51,172 nt of DNA from JAVBME01 sp031552765 (GTDB lineage Bacteria; Bacillota; Negativicutes; Acidaminococcales; JAISLQ01). Where the stretch lies: NCBI GenBank assembly GCA_031552765.1, contig JAVBME010000026.1, positions 1 to 51,172 of the forward strand, in the 5' to 3' direction. Below, piece after piece: positions 25,073-32,803 of this stretch; the first letter of the stretch is position 1; each line of letters begins with the position of its first letter. The notes under the pieces are model-generated. The model was not told where the DNA came from, did not search any database, and saw only the letters and a list, made by a program, of their open reading frames with translations. The translations under genes and the position numbers were made by a program.

Positions 25073-25507
25073 GTGCTTAAGGTTTTGGATAAGTTCCTCA
25101 TACCTATTTTTACTTTGTTGCTATGTGTGGTGTATGTAGCTAAAACCAATAAGATGGAATGGATAGTCATACGCTATCCTTATGTGATAATAGCCGTGAT
25201 AGCCGTGCTTTTGGGCAGCATATTGATCAGTGAGATGAAAAACCGCGGCCAAGAAGAAAAGGAAAAAGAGTCGGTATCACCCCGGCAATTTATTTTGCTG
25301 ACGGTGTCGTCCCTGGTTTATCTGCTGCTCACGGATGTAGTCGGTTACTTTACAACTACTCTCATTTTTGTCGCTTTTCTCATGCACCAGTTGGGTAATC
25401 GCAATTACAAGCAGATAGCCATTATAGCGGTATTTTTTACAGGACTGCAATATGTTTTTTTTCGGCTGGTGCTAAATTTGCCCATACCGGCCGGATTTAT
25501 AGTGTGA
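25073..25507 (+). CDS. tctB: Tripartite tricarboxylate transporter, small membrane subunit TctB
   Basis: A 144-residue four-helix membrane protein of the TctB family (DUF1468). A charged cytosolic loop (MKNRGQEEKEKE) separates helices 2 and 3. The GTG at 25073 follows GGGGG closely; a frame opening at 25034 would overlap tctC by 13 bases without a proper site. It forms the membrane complex with TctA and is typical in position and size. Confidence 0.9.
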   Translation: MLKVLDKFLIPIFTLLLCVVYVAKTNKMEWIVIRYPYVIIAVIAVLLGSILISEMKNRGQEEKEKESVSPRQFILLTVSSLVYLLLTDVVGYFTTTLIFVAFLMHQLGNRNYKQIAIIAVFFTGLQYVFFRLVLNLPIPAGFIV

Positions 25508-25519
25508 GGGGGCGGAGTT

Positions 25520-27016
25520 ATGGAATGGTCGGCTATAGGTAATTCCCTGGGGCATATTTTTGAACCGGTAAATCTAGTACTTGTTTTTTTAGGCGCTTTT
25601 ATCGGTATTGTTGCCGGTGCGCTGCCTGGTTTCAGCGCGTCAAACGCTTGCGCCATAATGCTGCCGGTGACGCTTTCCATGACCGCTGAAGGAGCGCTGA
25701 TATTTTTCTCGTCTATTTATATCGGCGCGATGTACGGCGGCTCCATACCGGCTATTCTGGTCAATACGCCTGGCACGCCGGGAGCCTCCGCCACCGTGCT
25801 GGACGGCTACCCCATGGCGATAAAAGGCTACCCGGACAGGGCGCTCGGCATATCCTTGATGGCGTCTTTTGCCGGTACGCTTATTTCCACGGTCATACTT
25901 TTATTTGTCATCAACCCGATAGCGGAGGTGGCCTTCAAATTCGGCCCGCCGGAAATGTTCGCCGTGTCCATGTTTGGGCTGTCCATAATTTCTTCCGTAG
26001 TAGGCAAGGAGGTAAAAAAAGGCCTGTTATCAGGTTTTTTAGGTCTTCTGATCGCGGCCATGGTGGCAGACCCGGCGCGTTCCATCCCGCGCCTGACCTT
26101 CGGTTTTCTTGAACTTTATGACACGGTTCCCTTCGTGCCGGCGGTCATAGGGCTTTTTGCCATGTCGGAAATGTTTTTTATGATGAAAAAAGACAAGATA
26201 GCTTCAGGCAATACGGAAAACATTGGCAATGTCAGCGAAATAATATCCGGCATGAAGGAGGTTGTCGCCCGGCCCCTGGCAACTTTAAAAGCTTCGCTCA
26301 TCGGCACCCTCATCGGGGCGATCCCGGGCACAGGCTCAGCGGTGGCCACTTTTGTCAGTTACGCCGAGGTAAAGCGCTCGTCCAAACACCCGGAAGAATT
26401 CGGCCAAGGCGCGCCGGAAGGCATCATTGCCTCTGAGGCGGCCAACAACGGCGTGACCGGCGGCGCCTTCATACCTATGCTGACGCTTGGCGTGCCGGGT
26501 TCGAGCACGATGGCTATAATGATGGCGGCGCTCTTGCTGCATGGAGTGAGGCCGGGGCCGGAACTTATGACCCAGCATACCTCTTTGGCTTATATAGTTA
26601 TGTTGTCGCTGTTTTTTGCCGCTATGGCCATGCTTGTTCTCGGCGGCCTTCTGGGCAAATATTTTGCCAAGGTGGTGCTCATACCCACGACAGTATTGAT
26701 ACCGGTAGTGCTTTCCCTGTGCATAATAGGCGCTTTTGCCTACCGTAACGCCATGTTTGACGGTTATCTCATCATCATTTTTGGCGTGTTGGGTTATTTT
26801 ATGAAGCGGCACGACTATCCGGCCATACCGCTGGTATTGGGCCTTATATTGGGGCCATTGGCAGAGACCAGCCTGTACCGCAGCCTGCAGATGTCGGGCG
26901 GTAAGATAGATATATTATTTAACCGCCCGATAACTATTGTTTTATGGATAATTATATTTTTAACGATTTTTGGCCGGCCTTTATATGAAAAATACTGGGC
27001 AAAAAGCAAATCGTAG
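25520..27016 (+). CDS. tctA: Tripartite tricarboxylate transporter, large membrane subunit TctA
   Basis: A 498-residue protein with about 12 membrane helices in two homologous halves. Family hallmarks: GALPGFSASNACAIMLPVT (about 33-50), GAMYGGSIPAILVNTPGTPG (70-90), and in the second half GAIPGTGSAVATFVSYAEV and FIPMLTLGVPGSSTMAIM. It uses ion gradients to import the acid bound by TctC. A GGGGGCGGAG site precedes the ATG. It is 12 bases after tctB and 25 bases before the lyase gene, so one operon. Confidence 0.95.
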   Translation: MEWSAIGNSLGHIFEPVNLVLVFLGAFIGIVAGALPGFSASNACAIMLPVTLSMTAEGALIFFSSIYIGAMYGGSIPAILVNTPGTPGASATVLDGYPMAIKGYPDRALGISLMASFAGTLISTVILLFVINPIAEVAFKFGPPEMFAVSMFGLSIISSVVGKEVKKGLLSGFLGLLIAAMVADPARSIPRLTFGFLELYDTVPFVPAVIGLFAMSEMFFMMKKDKIASGNTENIGNVSEIISGMKEVVARPLATLKASLIGTLIGAIPGTGSAVATFVSYAEVKRSSKHPEEFGQGAPEGIIASEAANNGVTGGAFIPMLTLGVPGSSTMAIMMAALLLHGVRPGPELMTQHTSLAYIVMLSLFFAAMAMLVLGGLLGKYFAKVVLIPTTVLIPVVLSLCIIGAFAYRNAMFDGYLIIIFGVLGYFMKRHDYPAIPLVLGLILGPLAETSLYRSLQMSGGKIDILFNRPITIVLWIIIFLTIFGRPLYEKYWAKSKS

Positions 27017-27041
27017 TTTGCTGATAGGTGGAGTGTGACGG

Positions 27042-27911
27042 ATGAAGAAAACCGGGAAACTAAAAAAAATACTTACAGATAGACAAACATATATAGTACC
27101 AGGCGTATATGACTGTATAAGCGCGCGCCTGGCGGAAAAAGCAGGTTTTAAGCTGGTTTCGGTGACAGGGAACGGCATGGTCGCAGCGGTGTTGGGCCTG
27201 CCGGACGTTGGTCTGATGACCATGCGCGAAGTGGTCGATTGCAGCCGCAATATAGCAAGCTGTATTTCCCTGCCGGCAATAGGCGACGCTGACACCGGTT
27301 ACGGGTCTGCGCTCAACACGGTAAGGACGGTACGTGAGTTCGAACTGGCCGGCCTGGCCGGTATACATTTAGAAGACCAGGCCAGCCCGAAAAAATGCGC
27401 TTATTACGCCGGAAAGAGGGAGCTTGTCTCGATCGGACATCAGGTACATAAACTGCGCGCAGTTGTGGAAACAAGGCAGGATAAAGATTTTTGCCTGATC
27501 GCCAGGACGGACGCGCTCTTGCCTTACGGGATGAAAGAAGCGGCAAAGCGCGCCAGGGCATATATGGAAGCCGGCGCGGACGCTGTTTTTGTTGTTGGTT
27601 TTACTGGCGAAAAAGAAATAGATGATTTCAAGCGTACATGCCGGGATGTGCCGCTGATCGTCAATATCAATGACAACAATCCGCTAAACGGGCTAGGGTT
27701 AAAAGGTTTTGCCGACCTCGGCGTAAAACTGGCTTTTTATCCGGCGACCCTGCGTTCGGCGGCGGCCCGGGCGATAAAGGACGCGCTTGCTTGCCTGGCG
27801 GGAGGAAGCACGCGTCCGTTGCTTGACGGCCTTATGGCGCTTGATGAGTTCAACCAGGTGCTGGATGTGGGTTTTTACCAGCAACTGGAAGAAAAGTATG
27901 TGCGTGGTTAG
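27042..27911 (+). CDS. Isocitrate lyase / PEP mutase superfamily lyase
   Basis: A 289-residue (beta/alpha)8-barrel enzyme of the isocitrate lyase/PEP mutase superfamily, related to 2-methylisocitrate lyase and 2,3-dimethylmalate lyase, which cleave 2-hydroxy di/tricarboxylates to an alpha-oxo acid plus a carboxylate. Mg-binding GDADTGYGSALN and HLEDQASPKKC are clear. The catalytic loop reads KKCAYYAGK: the lyase-type Cys is kept, but the usual Gly-His of KKCGH/KRCGH is Ala-Tyr. That suggests lyase rather than mutase chemistry on an unusual substrate. It sits between tctA and aconitase-type subunits, as expected for a catabolic route. Confidence 0.88.
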   Translation: MKKTGKLKKILTDRQTYIVPGVYDCISARLAEKAGFKLVSVTGNGMVAAVLGLPDVGLMTMREVVDCSRNIASCISLPAIGDADTGYGSALNTVRTVREFELAGLAGIHLEDQASPKKCAYYAGKRELVSIGHQVHKLRAVVETRQDKDFCLIARTDALLPYGMKEAAKRARAYMEAGADAVFVVGFTGEKEIDDFKRTCRDVPLIVNINDNNPLNGLGLKGFADLGVKLAFYPATLRSAAARAIKDALACLAGGSTRPLLDGLMALDEFNQVLDVGFYQQLEEKYVRG

Positions 27912-27922
27912 GAGGGGATAAT

Positions 27923-29179
27923 GTGGGCAGGACAATGATTGAAAAAATTTTCAGTCGGCATGCCGGGCATGATGTAAAGGCCGGAGATATCGTCGTGGCG
28001 CCGGTAGATTTTGCCATGCTGCACGATGTTAACGCGCCTGCGGCGATAGATAATTTTCATGAACTGGATGTTCCTATGGTTATGCCAAAAGACAGGGCGG
28101 TTATCGTGCTCGACCATTTTGCGCCCAGCCCAACGCCGGCTGCCGCCAACAGCCATAAAAAAATAAGAGCCTTTGCCGGCAAGGAAGGTATCAGGCTTTA
28201 TGATGTTGGTGAAGGCATTTGCCACCAACTGGTGATTGAAGACGGTTTTATAAAGCCAGGCTCGCTAAATGTGGCGACAGATTCCCACACTTGCAGTTAT
28301 GGCGCGCTAAACGCCGCCGGTTTCGGCATAGGGGCGTCGGAAATGGCGGTGGTGCTGGCTTCAGGTGTCTGCTGGTTCAAAGCGCCGGAGACGGTAAAAG
28401 TAGTATTGGGTGGGAAATTGCCGCCTTATGCCGGCGGTAAGGATGTGGCGCTCAAGTTGATAAAACTGGTCACAGAAAAAGGCGCTATATATAAAAACTT
28501 CGAGTTTGCCGGCGCGGTGGGAGCGTTGTCTGTGGAGGCGCGCATAACTGTGTGCAATATGGTAGTGGAAATGGGGGCAAAATCAGCGGTTATGCCGGGC
28601 GACGAGGCGCTGGCAGGCTGGCTGGAAAAAAACGGGCAACCGGCGGAGGGTTTTGTCGCGGCGGATGAAGACGCCGCCTATTGCTCTACAGTAAATATCG
28701 ACCTGTCCATTTTACAGTCGCAGGTGGCCATGCCGCCCGACATCGACAATGTGGCTGATGTAAACGAAATAAAAGGGAAAAAGATAGACCAGGTATTTAT
28801 CGGCTCCTGTACGAATGGGCGTTGGGAAGATTTTGCGTTGGCTGCACAAATTTTGCGCGGCAGAAAAGTAGGCCCTGGCGTCAGGCTGATAGTTGCGCCC
28901 GCGTCACGTTCCATTTACAGCCGTTTACTCAAAGAGGGGTTGCTGGAAGACCTTATACAAAGCGGCGCGGTGGTGAATCCGCCCGGCTGCGGGCCGTGCG
29001 CCGGCCTACACGGAGGCTTGATCGGCGACGGTGAAGCGGTGCTTTCTACGACCAACCGCAACATGAAAGGCCGCATGGGCAGCAGCAAAGGCGATATATA
29101 TATCGCTTCGCCGGCTGTGGCCGCGGCTTCGGCCATAGCCGGCCATATAACGTGGCCGGGCGCGGAGGTGTGTAAATGA
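27923..29179 (+). CDS. Aconitase-family hydro-lyase, large subunit (LeuC/DmdA type)
   Basis: A 418-residue [4Fe-4S] hydro-lyase subunit of the type found in isopropylmalate isomerase, archaeal homoaconitase and dimethylmaleate hydratase. Cluster cysteines appear in GSCTNGR and PPGCGPCAG; substrate-site stretches ATDSHTCSYGALNAAGFGIG and SSKGDIYIASPAVAAASA are conserved. GTG at 27923 has GGAGGGG 5 bases upstream; ATG at 27935 is an alternative. No leuA/leuB is nearby, and the flanking lyase and transporter argue for a catabolic isomerase or hydratase, not leucine synthesis. It overlaps its small subunit by 4 bases. Confidence 0.9.
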   Translation: MGRTMIEKIFSRHAGHDVKAGDIVVAPVDFAMLHDVNAPAAIDNFHELDVPMVMPKDRAVIVLDHFAPSPTPAAANSHKKIRAFAGKEGIRLYDVGEGICHQLVIEDGFIKPGSLNVATDSHTCSYGALNAAGFGIGASEMAVVLASGVCWFKAPETVKVVLGGKLPPYAGGKDVALKLIKLVTEKGAIYKNFEFAGAVGALSVEARITVCNMVVEMGAKSAVMPGDEALAGWLEKNGQPAEGFVAADEDAAYCSTVNIDLSILQSQVAMPPDIDNVADVNEIKGKKIDQVFIGSCTNGRWEDFALAAQILRGRKVGPGVRLIVAPASRSIYSRLLKEGLLEDLIQSGAVVNPPGCGPCAGLHGGLIGDGEAVLSTTNRNMKGRMGSSKGDIYIASPAVAAASAIAGHITWPGAEVCK

Positions 29180-29679
29180 TGTTTTTTGAGGGGAAAGTGC
29201 ATTTGTTCGGCGACAGTATCAGTGCAGACCATATAATTTCCGCCAAATATATCGATAAAGTCAATAGCCTGCGGGAAATGCTGCCTTATTTGTTTGAAGA
29301 AATACAGCCGGATTTTATGGATAAATTCAAAACCGGCGACATAATTGTCGCCGGGGAGAATTTTGGCGCGGGTTCTTCGCGCGAACACGCGCCGCTGCTG
29401 TTTAAAGAAGCCGGGGTTTCCTGCATAATAGCGAAATCTTTTGGCCGTAATTTTTTCCGCAACGCTATAAATTTGGGCATACCGCTGGCAGAAGTGGATT
29501 GGGAAGGCTTGCGGGAGGGGCAGGACTTGAAAGTGTTTTTTTCCGATGGTTATATGGAAAACCCCTGTGATGGGAAAAAATTCACTTTTGCCAGCCTGCC
29601 GCCGATAATGGAGAAAATACTTTTGGCCGGCGGCCTGATACCTTATTTTAAAAAGAACAAAACTTTACAGCTGACTTGA
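29176..29679 (+). CDS. Aconitase-family hydro-lyase, small subunit (LeuD/DmdB type)
   Basis: A 167-residue swivel-domain subunit that completes the active site with the preceding large subunit. The GDSISADHIISAKYI opening and GENFGAGSSREHAP motif are typical; the serine/arginine pair binds substrate carboxylate. The loop that sets specificity in this family (YLRT-type in IPMI) appears here as KYIDKVNSL, different from isopropylmalate enzymes I know, so a distinct substrate is likely. The ATGA overlap with the large subunit gives coupled synthesis. It is the last enzyme gene before the GntR regulator. Confidence 0.9.
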   Translation: MMFFEGKVHLFGDSISADHIISAKYIDKVNSLREMLPYLFEEIQPDFMDKFKTGDIIVAGENFGAGSSREHAPLLFKEAGVSCIIAKSFGRNFFRNAINLGIPLAEVDWEGLREGQDLKVFFSDGYMENPCDGKKFTFASLPPIMEKILLAGGLIPYFKKNKTLQLT

Positions 29680-29697
29680 GGTTGTGCTAAGCTATAG

Positions 29698-29747
29698 TCG
29701 GCCGTCCTGAAAAGGAATATAAGGGTAAAGTGTTTCAGGTTGGCCGA
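29698..29747. promoter_or_regulatory. Long imperfect palindrome upstream of the FCD regulator
   Basis: 15-base arms TCGGCCGTCCTGAAA and TTTCAGGTTGGCCGA are complementary except at two central positions and are separated by 20 bases. No T run follows, so it is not an ordinary terminator. It lies 23 bases before the GntR/FCD gene and could be an operator or a structured RNA. Confidence 0.4.
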
Positions 29748-29770
29748 TTATGGGTCTGGCGGGGGGCTAG

Positions 29771-30469
29771 ATGGAAAAATTTGACGACGACAGGCTTATC
29801 AACGAAAAAGTATACCATGCTTTGCGCGAGGCAATAATTACCGGCAAGCTAAAACCGCGCGAGCGGCTTAATACTTCAAAGGTGGCTACTGCGCTTGGCG
29901 TGTCGCGTACGCCGGTCAAAATCGCCCTTGATATGTTGTCGCTGGAAGGCCTGGTGGAAGTAGTGCCGCGTTCCGGCGCTTTTGTCAGCGATATCTATAG
30001 TGACGACCTGCAGGAAATATACCTTATGCGTAGCGTGCTGGAGGGGCTGGCCGCCCGGATAGCCGTTGAAAACATAACGGCGGCGGACTTGGCGAAACTG
30101 GACGGTATTATTGACGAGTATGAAAAAGTGATAGCGGCTAATGACCGCAAGCAGCTTATCAGGCTAAATGCGGAATTTCACCTGTCGGTAGCGCTGGCCT
30201 GTAAAAAACGCCGCCTGATCAGCGAAATAAAGAGGTTATACGATTATTGCCTGCGTTATAGGGTGTTATCATTAAGCGAAACGACAAAAGTCGAGGAATC
30301 CTACAAGGGCCACCGGGAAATACTGGAAGCGCTCAAAAGCAGGGACGCAGACCGGGTGGAAGATACTGTGCGCCAGCATTTGAGCAAAGCGCCGAGTTTC
30401 ATCTATGAAAAGCTCAAAGAATTGGAAAAAGAAAGCGCTTTGAGCAATATAAAAGAATTTTGGGATTGA
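29771..30469 (+). CDS. GntR-family regulator, FadR/FCD type
   Basis: A 232-residue transcription factor. The N-terminal winged helix (about 10-75; INEKVYHALREAIITGKLKP, ALGVSRTPVKIALDMLSLEG) precedes a C-terminal all-helical FCD ligand domain (about 83-215) with metal-site-like residues (AEFHLSVALAC, GHREILEAL). FCD regulators usually sense organic acids. It is placed 91 bases after the aconitase-type small subunit in the same direction and probably controls the tct-lyase-hydro-lyase operon; a GGGGGG site precedes the ATG. It ends the inserted block before rpsT. Confidence 0.9.
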   Translation: MEKFDDDRLINEKVYHALREAIITGKLKPRERLNTSKVATALGVSRTPVKIALDMLSLEGLVEVVPRSGAFVSDIYSDDLQEIYLMRSVLEGLAARIAVENITAADLAKLDGIIDEYEKVIAANDRKQLIRLNAEFHLSVALACKKRRLISEIKRLYDYCLRYRVLSLSETTKVEESYKGHREILEALKSRDADRVEDTVRQHLSKAPSFIYEKLKELEKESALSNIKEFWD

Positions 30470-30476
30470 AAAAAAG

Positions 30477-30496
30477 TTCCGCGCTTACGCGCGGAA
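30477..30496 (-). terminator. Second minus-strand terminator downstream of rpsT
   Basis: The perfect stem TTCCGCGC / GCGCGGAA has a TTAC loop. On the minus strand it is followed by AAC and seven T, a proper intrinsic terminator behind the first one. On the plus strand, after the GntR gene, it lacks a T tract. Confidence 0.65.
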
Positions 30497-30546
30497 TGAC
30501 ATTTAGTTGGAGAACGTTTGTTTCGCGAAAACTTCCTGCCAAAAAT

Positions 30547-30574
30547 AAAAACCCGTCCTTTAGAACGGGTTTTT
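30547..30574. terminator. rpsT terminator
   Basis: The stem AAAAACCCGT / ACGGGTTTTT with an 8-base loop works in both directions. It sits 12 bases after the rpsT stop and also protects against readthrough from the GntR gene. Confidence 0.88.
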
Positions 30575-30585
30575 GCTTATGCTTA

Positions 30586-30852
30586 TTATTCAGCCATTTT
30601 GTTCACGCGTTTAGCCAAGCGTGATTTTTTGCGGGCTGCGGTGTTTTTGTGGATAACACCTTTACCGGCGGCTTTATCGATCAAACTGGATGCCTTGCTC
30701 AAGAGGGCGGCGGCCGTTCCCTGGTCTCCCGCTTTAGTGCCTTCGGCAACTTTACGGGCGGCAGTCCTTATGGAAGATTTAACAGGGGCGTTTTTCGCGC
30801 GCCGTTCAGCATCAGTTTTTACACTACGAATGGAAGATTTGATATTCGGCAA
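30586..30852 (-). CDS. rpsT: 30S ribosomal protein S20
   Basis: An 88-residue basic helical ribosomal protein (PNIKSSIRSVKTDAERRAKN..., KGVIHKNTAARKKSRLAKRVN) binding 16S rRNA. The start is TTG at 30852 with GAGGAGGTG 7 bases upstream; an upstream in-frame TTG lies before the ribosome binding site. Rare UUG starts on rpsT are known from other bacteria, where they link to S20 autoregulation. Oriented opposite to holA and lepA, as usual in Firmicutes. Confidence 0.97.
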   Translation of the reverse strand: MPNIKSSIRSVKTDAERRAKNAPVKSSIRTAARKVAEGTKAGDQGTAAALLSKASSLIDKAAGKGVIHKNTAARKKSRLAKRVNKMAE

Positions 30853-30939
30853 ATTCTTCACCTCCTCTAGCAATTAAGGTCTTTCTGAAATATATTAGCA
30901 TGATTTAAGCGAATATGCAACAATAAAAAAGAATTTTTC

Positions 30940-30968
30940 TTGAAGCGCGTAGCCGCTGATGTTATAAT
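30940..30968 (+). promoter_or_regulatory. lepA promoter
   Basis: TTGAAG at 30940-30945 and TATAAT at 30963-30968 with a 17-base spacer lie about 32 bases before the lepA start. Confidence 0.7.
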
Positions 30969-31000
30969 TTACTGTACATTCAAAATTAAGGAGTAAACAA

Positions 31001-32797
31001 GTGAGCAATTCACATATAAGAAATTTTTCCATCATCGCCCATATCGACCACGGTAAGTCCACTTTGGCCGACCGTCTGATCGAGACCACCGGCACGCTCT
31101 CCAGCCGGGACATGGAACAGCAGGTGCTCGATAACATGGACCTCGAGCGTGAGCGCGGCATTACGATAAAAGCGCAGTCGGTACGTATCGATTATAAGGC
31201 CGCGGATGGGCAGGATTATGTCCTCAACCTTATCGACACGCCGGGCCACGTGGATTTTACCTATGAGGTTTCACGTTCTTTGGCGGCCTGCGAGGGCGCT
31301 CTTTTAGTCATCGACGCTACCCAGGGCATTGAGGCGCAAACACTGGCTAACGTGTACCTGGCTTTGGAACATGACCTTGAAATAATCCCGGTCATTAATA
31401 AAATAGACCTCCCGAGCGCCGACCCCGAGCGTGTGAAAGAAGAGATAGAAAACGTCATAGGCATAGACGCCTCGGAAGCTATCCTGGTCAGCGCTAAGAC
31501 CGGCCTCGGCATAGACCAAGTGCTGGAAGAAATAGTGAAAAAAGTGCCGCCGCCCAAGGGCGAGGCTGACGGTACGCTCAAGGCTCTTGTTTACGACTCG
31601 CATTTTGACTCTTATAAAGGCGTCATACTTTATATCCGTGTCATGCAAGGCGAGATAAAACGCGGTATGCGCATAAAATTCATGGCGACAGACAAGGCGT
31701 TCGAGGTCACGGAAGTCGGCGTCTTCCGGCCTTATCTTCTAAATGTAGATAAATTGTCGGCCGGCGAAGTAGGCTTTTTCGCCGCCAGCATCAAAAATGT
31801 GCGCGACGTGCAGGTAGGAGACACGGTTACAAGCGAAGCCAATCCTGCGGCAGAGATGTTGCCAGGCTATAGGAAAGCTACGCCTATGGTATTTTGTGGC
31901 CTGTATCCTGTCGATACTTCGGAATACGAAAACCTGCGCGAGTCGCTGGAAAAACTACAGCTCAACGACGCTTCACTCTTATTTGAACCGGAGACTTCAG
32001 TAGCCCTGGGTTTTGGTTTTCGTTGCGGTTTTTTGGGACTTTTACATATGGATGTCATCAAGGAGCGCCTGGAGCGCGAGTATGGACTTACCCTCCTAAC
32101 TACCGCGCCCAACGTCATCTATCATGTTTACAAGACCAACGGCGAGATGGAGGAAGTGGACAACCCATCAAGGCTGCCGGAGGCGACGACCATTGACCGT
32201 ATAGAAGAGCCTTATGTCAAGGCGACCATCATCGTGCCCAAAGATTATGTGGGCGCGGTCATGGAACTGTCGCAGGACAAGCGCGGCGATTACGACACGA
32301 TGACCTACCTTGACGCGACACGGGTCATGCTTACCTATAATATACCTTTGAGCGAGATAATCTATGACTATTTCGACAAACTTAAATCCTCCACCAAAGG
32401 CTACGCTTCTTTGGACTATGAGCTGTCCGGTTACCGGACATCCAGCCTGGTCAAACTGGACATCCTTTTGAACGGCGAAGCGGTAGATGCCCTCTCGGCC
32501 ATAGTGCACAGGGACAAGGCGCAGTCAAGGGGCCGTCAACTGGCGGAAAAACTCAGGAAGCTGATACCGCGGCACATGTTTGAAATACCAATACAGGCGG
32601 CTATCGGCAATAAAGTCATAGCGCGTGAGACGGTGAGCGCCATGAGAAAAGACGTATTGGCCAAGTGTTACGGCGGCGATATTTCCCGGAAAAGAAAGCT
32701 CTTAGAAAAACAAAAAGAAGGCAAGAAACGCATGAAGCAGGTAGGCAGCGTGGAGTTGCCGCAGGAAGCTTTCATGGCGATATTGAAAATGGACTGA
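31001..32797 (+). CDS. lepA: Elongation factor 4 (LepA)
   Basis: A 598-residue ribosome-associated GTPase involved in initiation/back-translocation. G1 AHIDHGKST, G2 region RGITIKAQ, G3 DTPGHVDF and G4 NKIDLP are all present, and the LepA-specific C-terminal domain (LEKQKEGKKRMKQVGSVELPQEAF) is complete. The start is GTG with AAGGAG 7 bases upstream. hemW follows after 6 bases, so they are probably co-transcribed, an arrangement common in Firmicutes. Confidence 0.98.
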   Translation: MSNSHIRNFSIIAHIDHGKSTLADRLIETTGTLSSRDMEQQVLDNMDLERERGITIKAQSVRIDYKAADGQDYVLNLIDTPGHVDFTYEVSRSLAACEGALLVIDATQGIEAQTLANVYLALEHDLEIIPVINKIDLPSADPERVKEEIENVIGIDASEAILVSAKTGLGIDQVLEEIVKKVPPPKGEADGTLKALVYDSHFDSYKGVILYIRVMQGEIKRGMRIKFMATDKAFEVTEVGVFRPYLLNVDKLSAGEVGFFAASIKNVRDVQVGDTVTSEANPAAEMLPGYRKATPMVFCGLYPVDTSEYENLRESLEKLQLNDASLLFEPETSVALGFGFRCGFLGLLHMDVIKERLEREYGLTLLTTAPNVIYHVYKTNGEMEEVDNPSRLPEATTIDRIEEPYVKATIIVPKDYVGAVMELSQDKRGDYDTMTYLDATRVMLTYNIPLSEIIYDYFDKLKSSTKGYASLDYELSGYRTSSLVKLDILLNGEAVDALSAIVHRDKAQSRGRQLAEKLRKLIPRHMFEIPIQAAIGNKVIARETVSAMRKDVLAKCYGGDISRKRKLLEKQKEGKKRMKQVGSVELPQEAFMAILKMD

Positions 32798-32803
32798 TGT
32801 AAT

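Noticed and set aside
27923..29679. Calling the hydro-lyase pair leuC/leuD for leucine biosynthesis.
   Set aside because: No leuA or leuB is linked, and the genes sit between a carboxylate transporter/lyase and an organic-acid-type regulator. A catabolic role is more likely, so no gene symbol was given.
22810..30586. A prophage, integrative element or defence island between holA and rpsT.
   Set aside because: No integrase, recombinase, phage structural gene, restriction enzyme, att-like repeat or tRNA is visible in the block.
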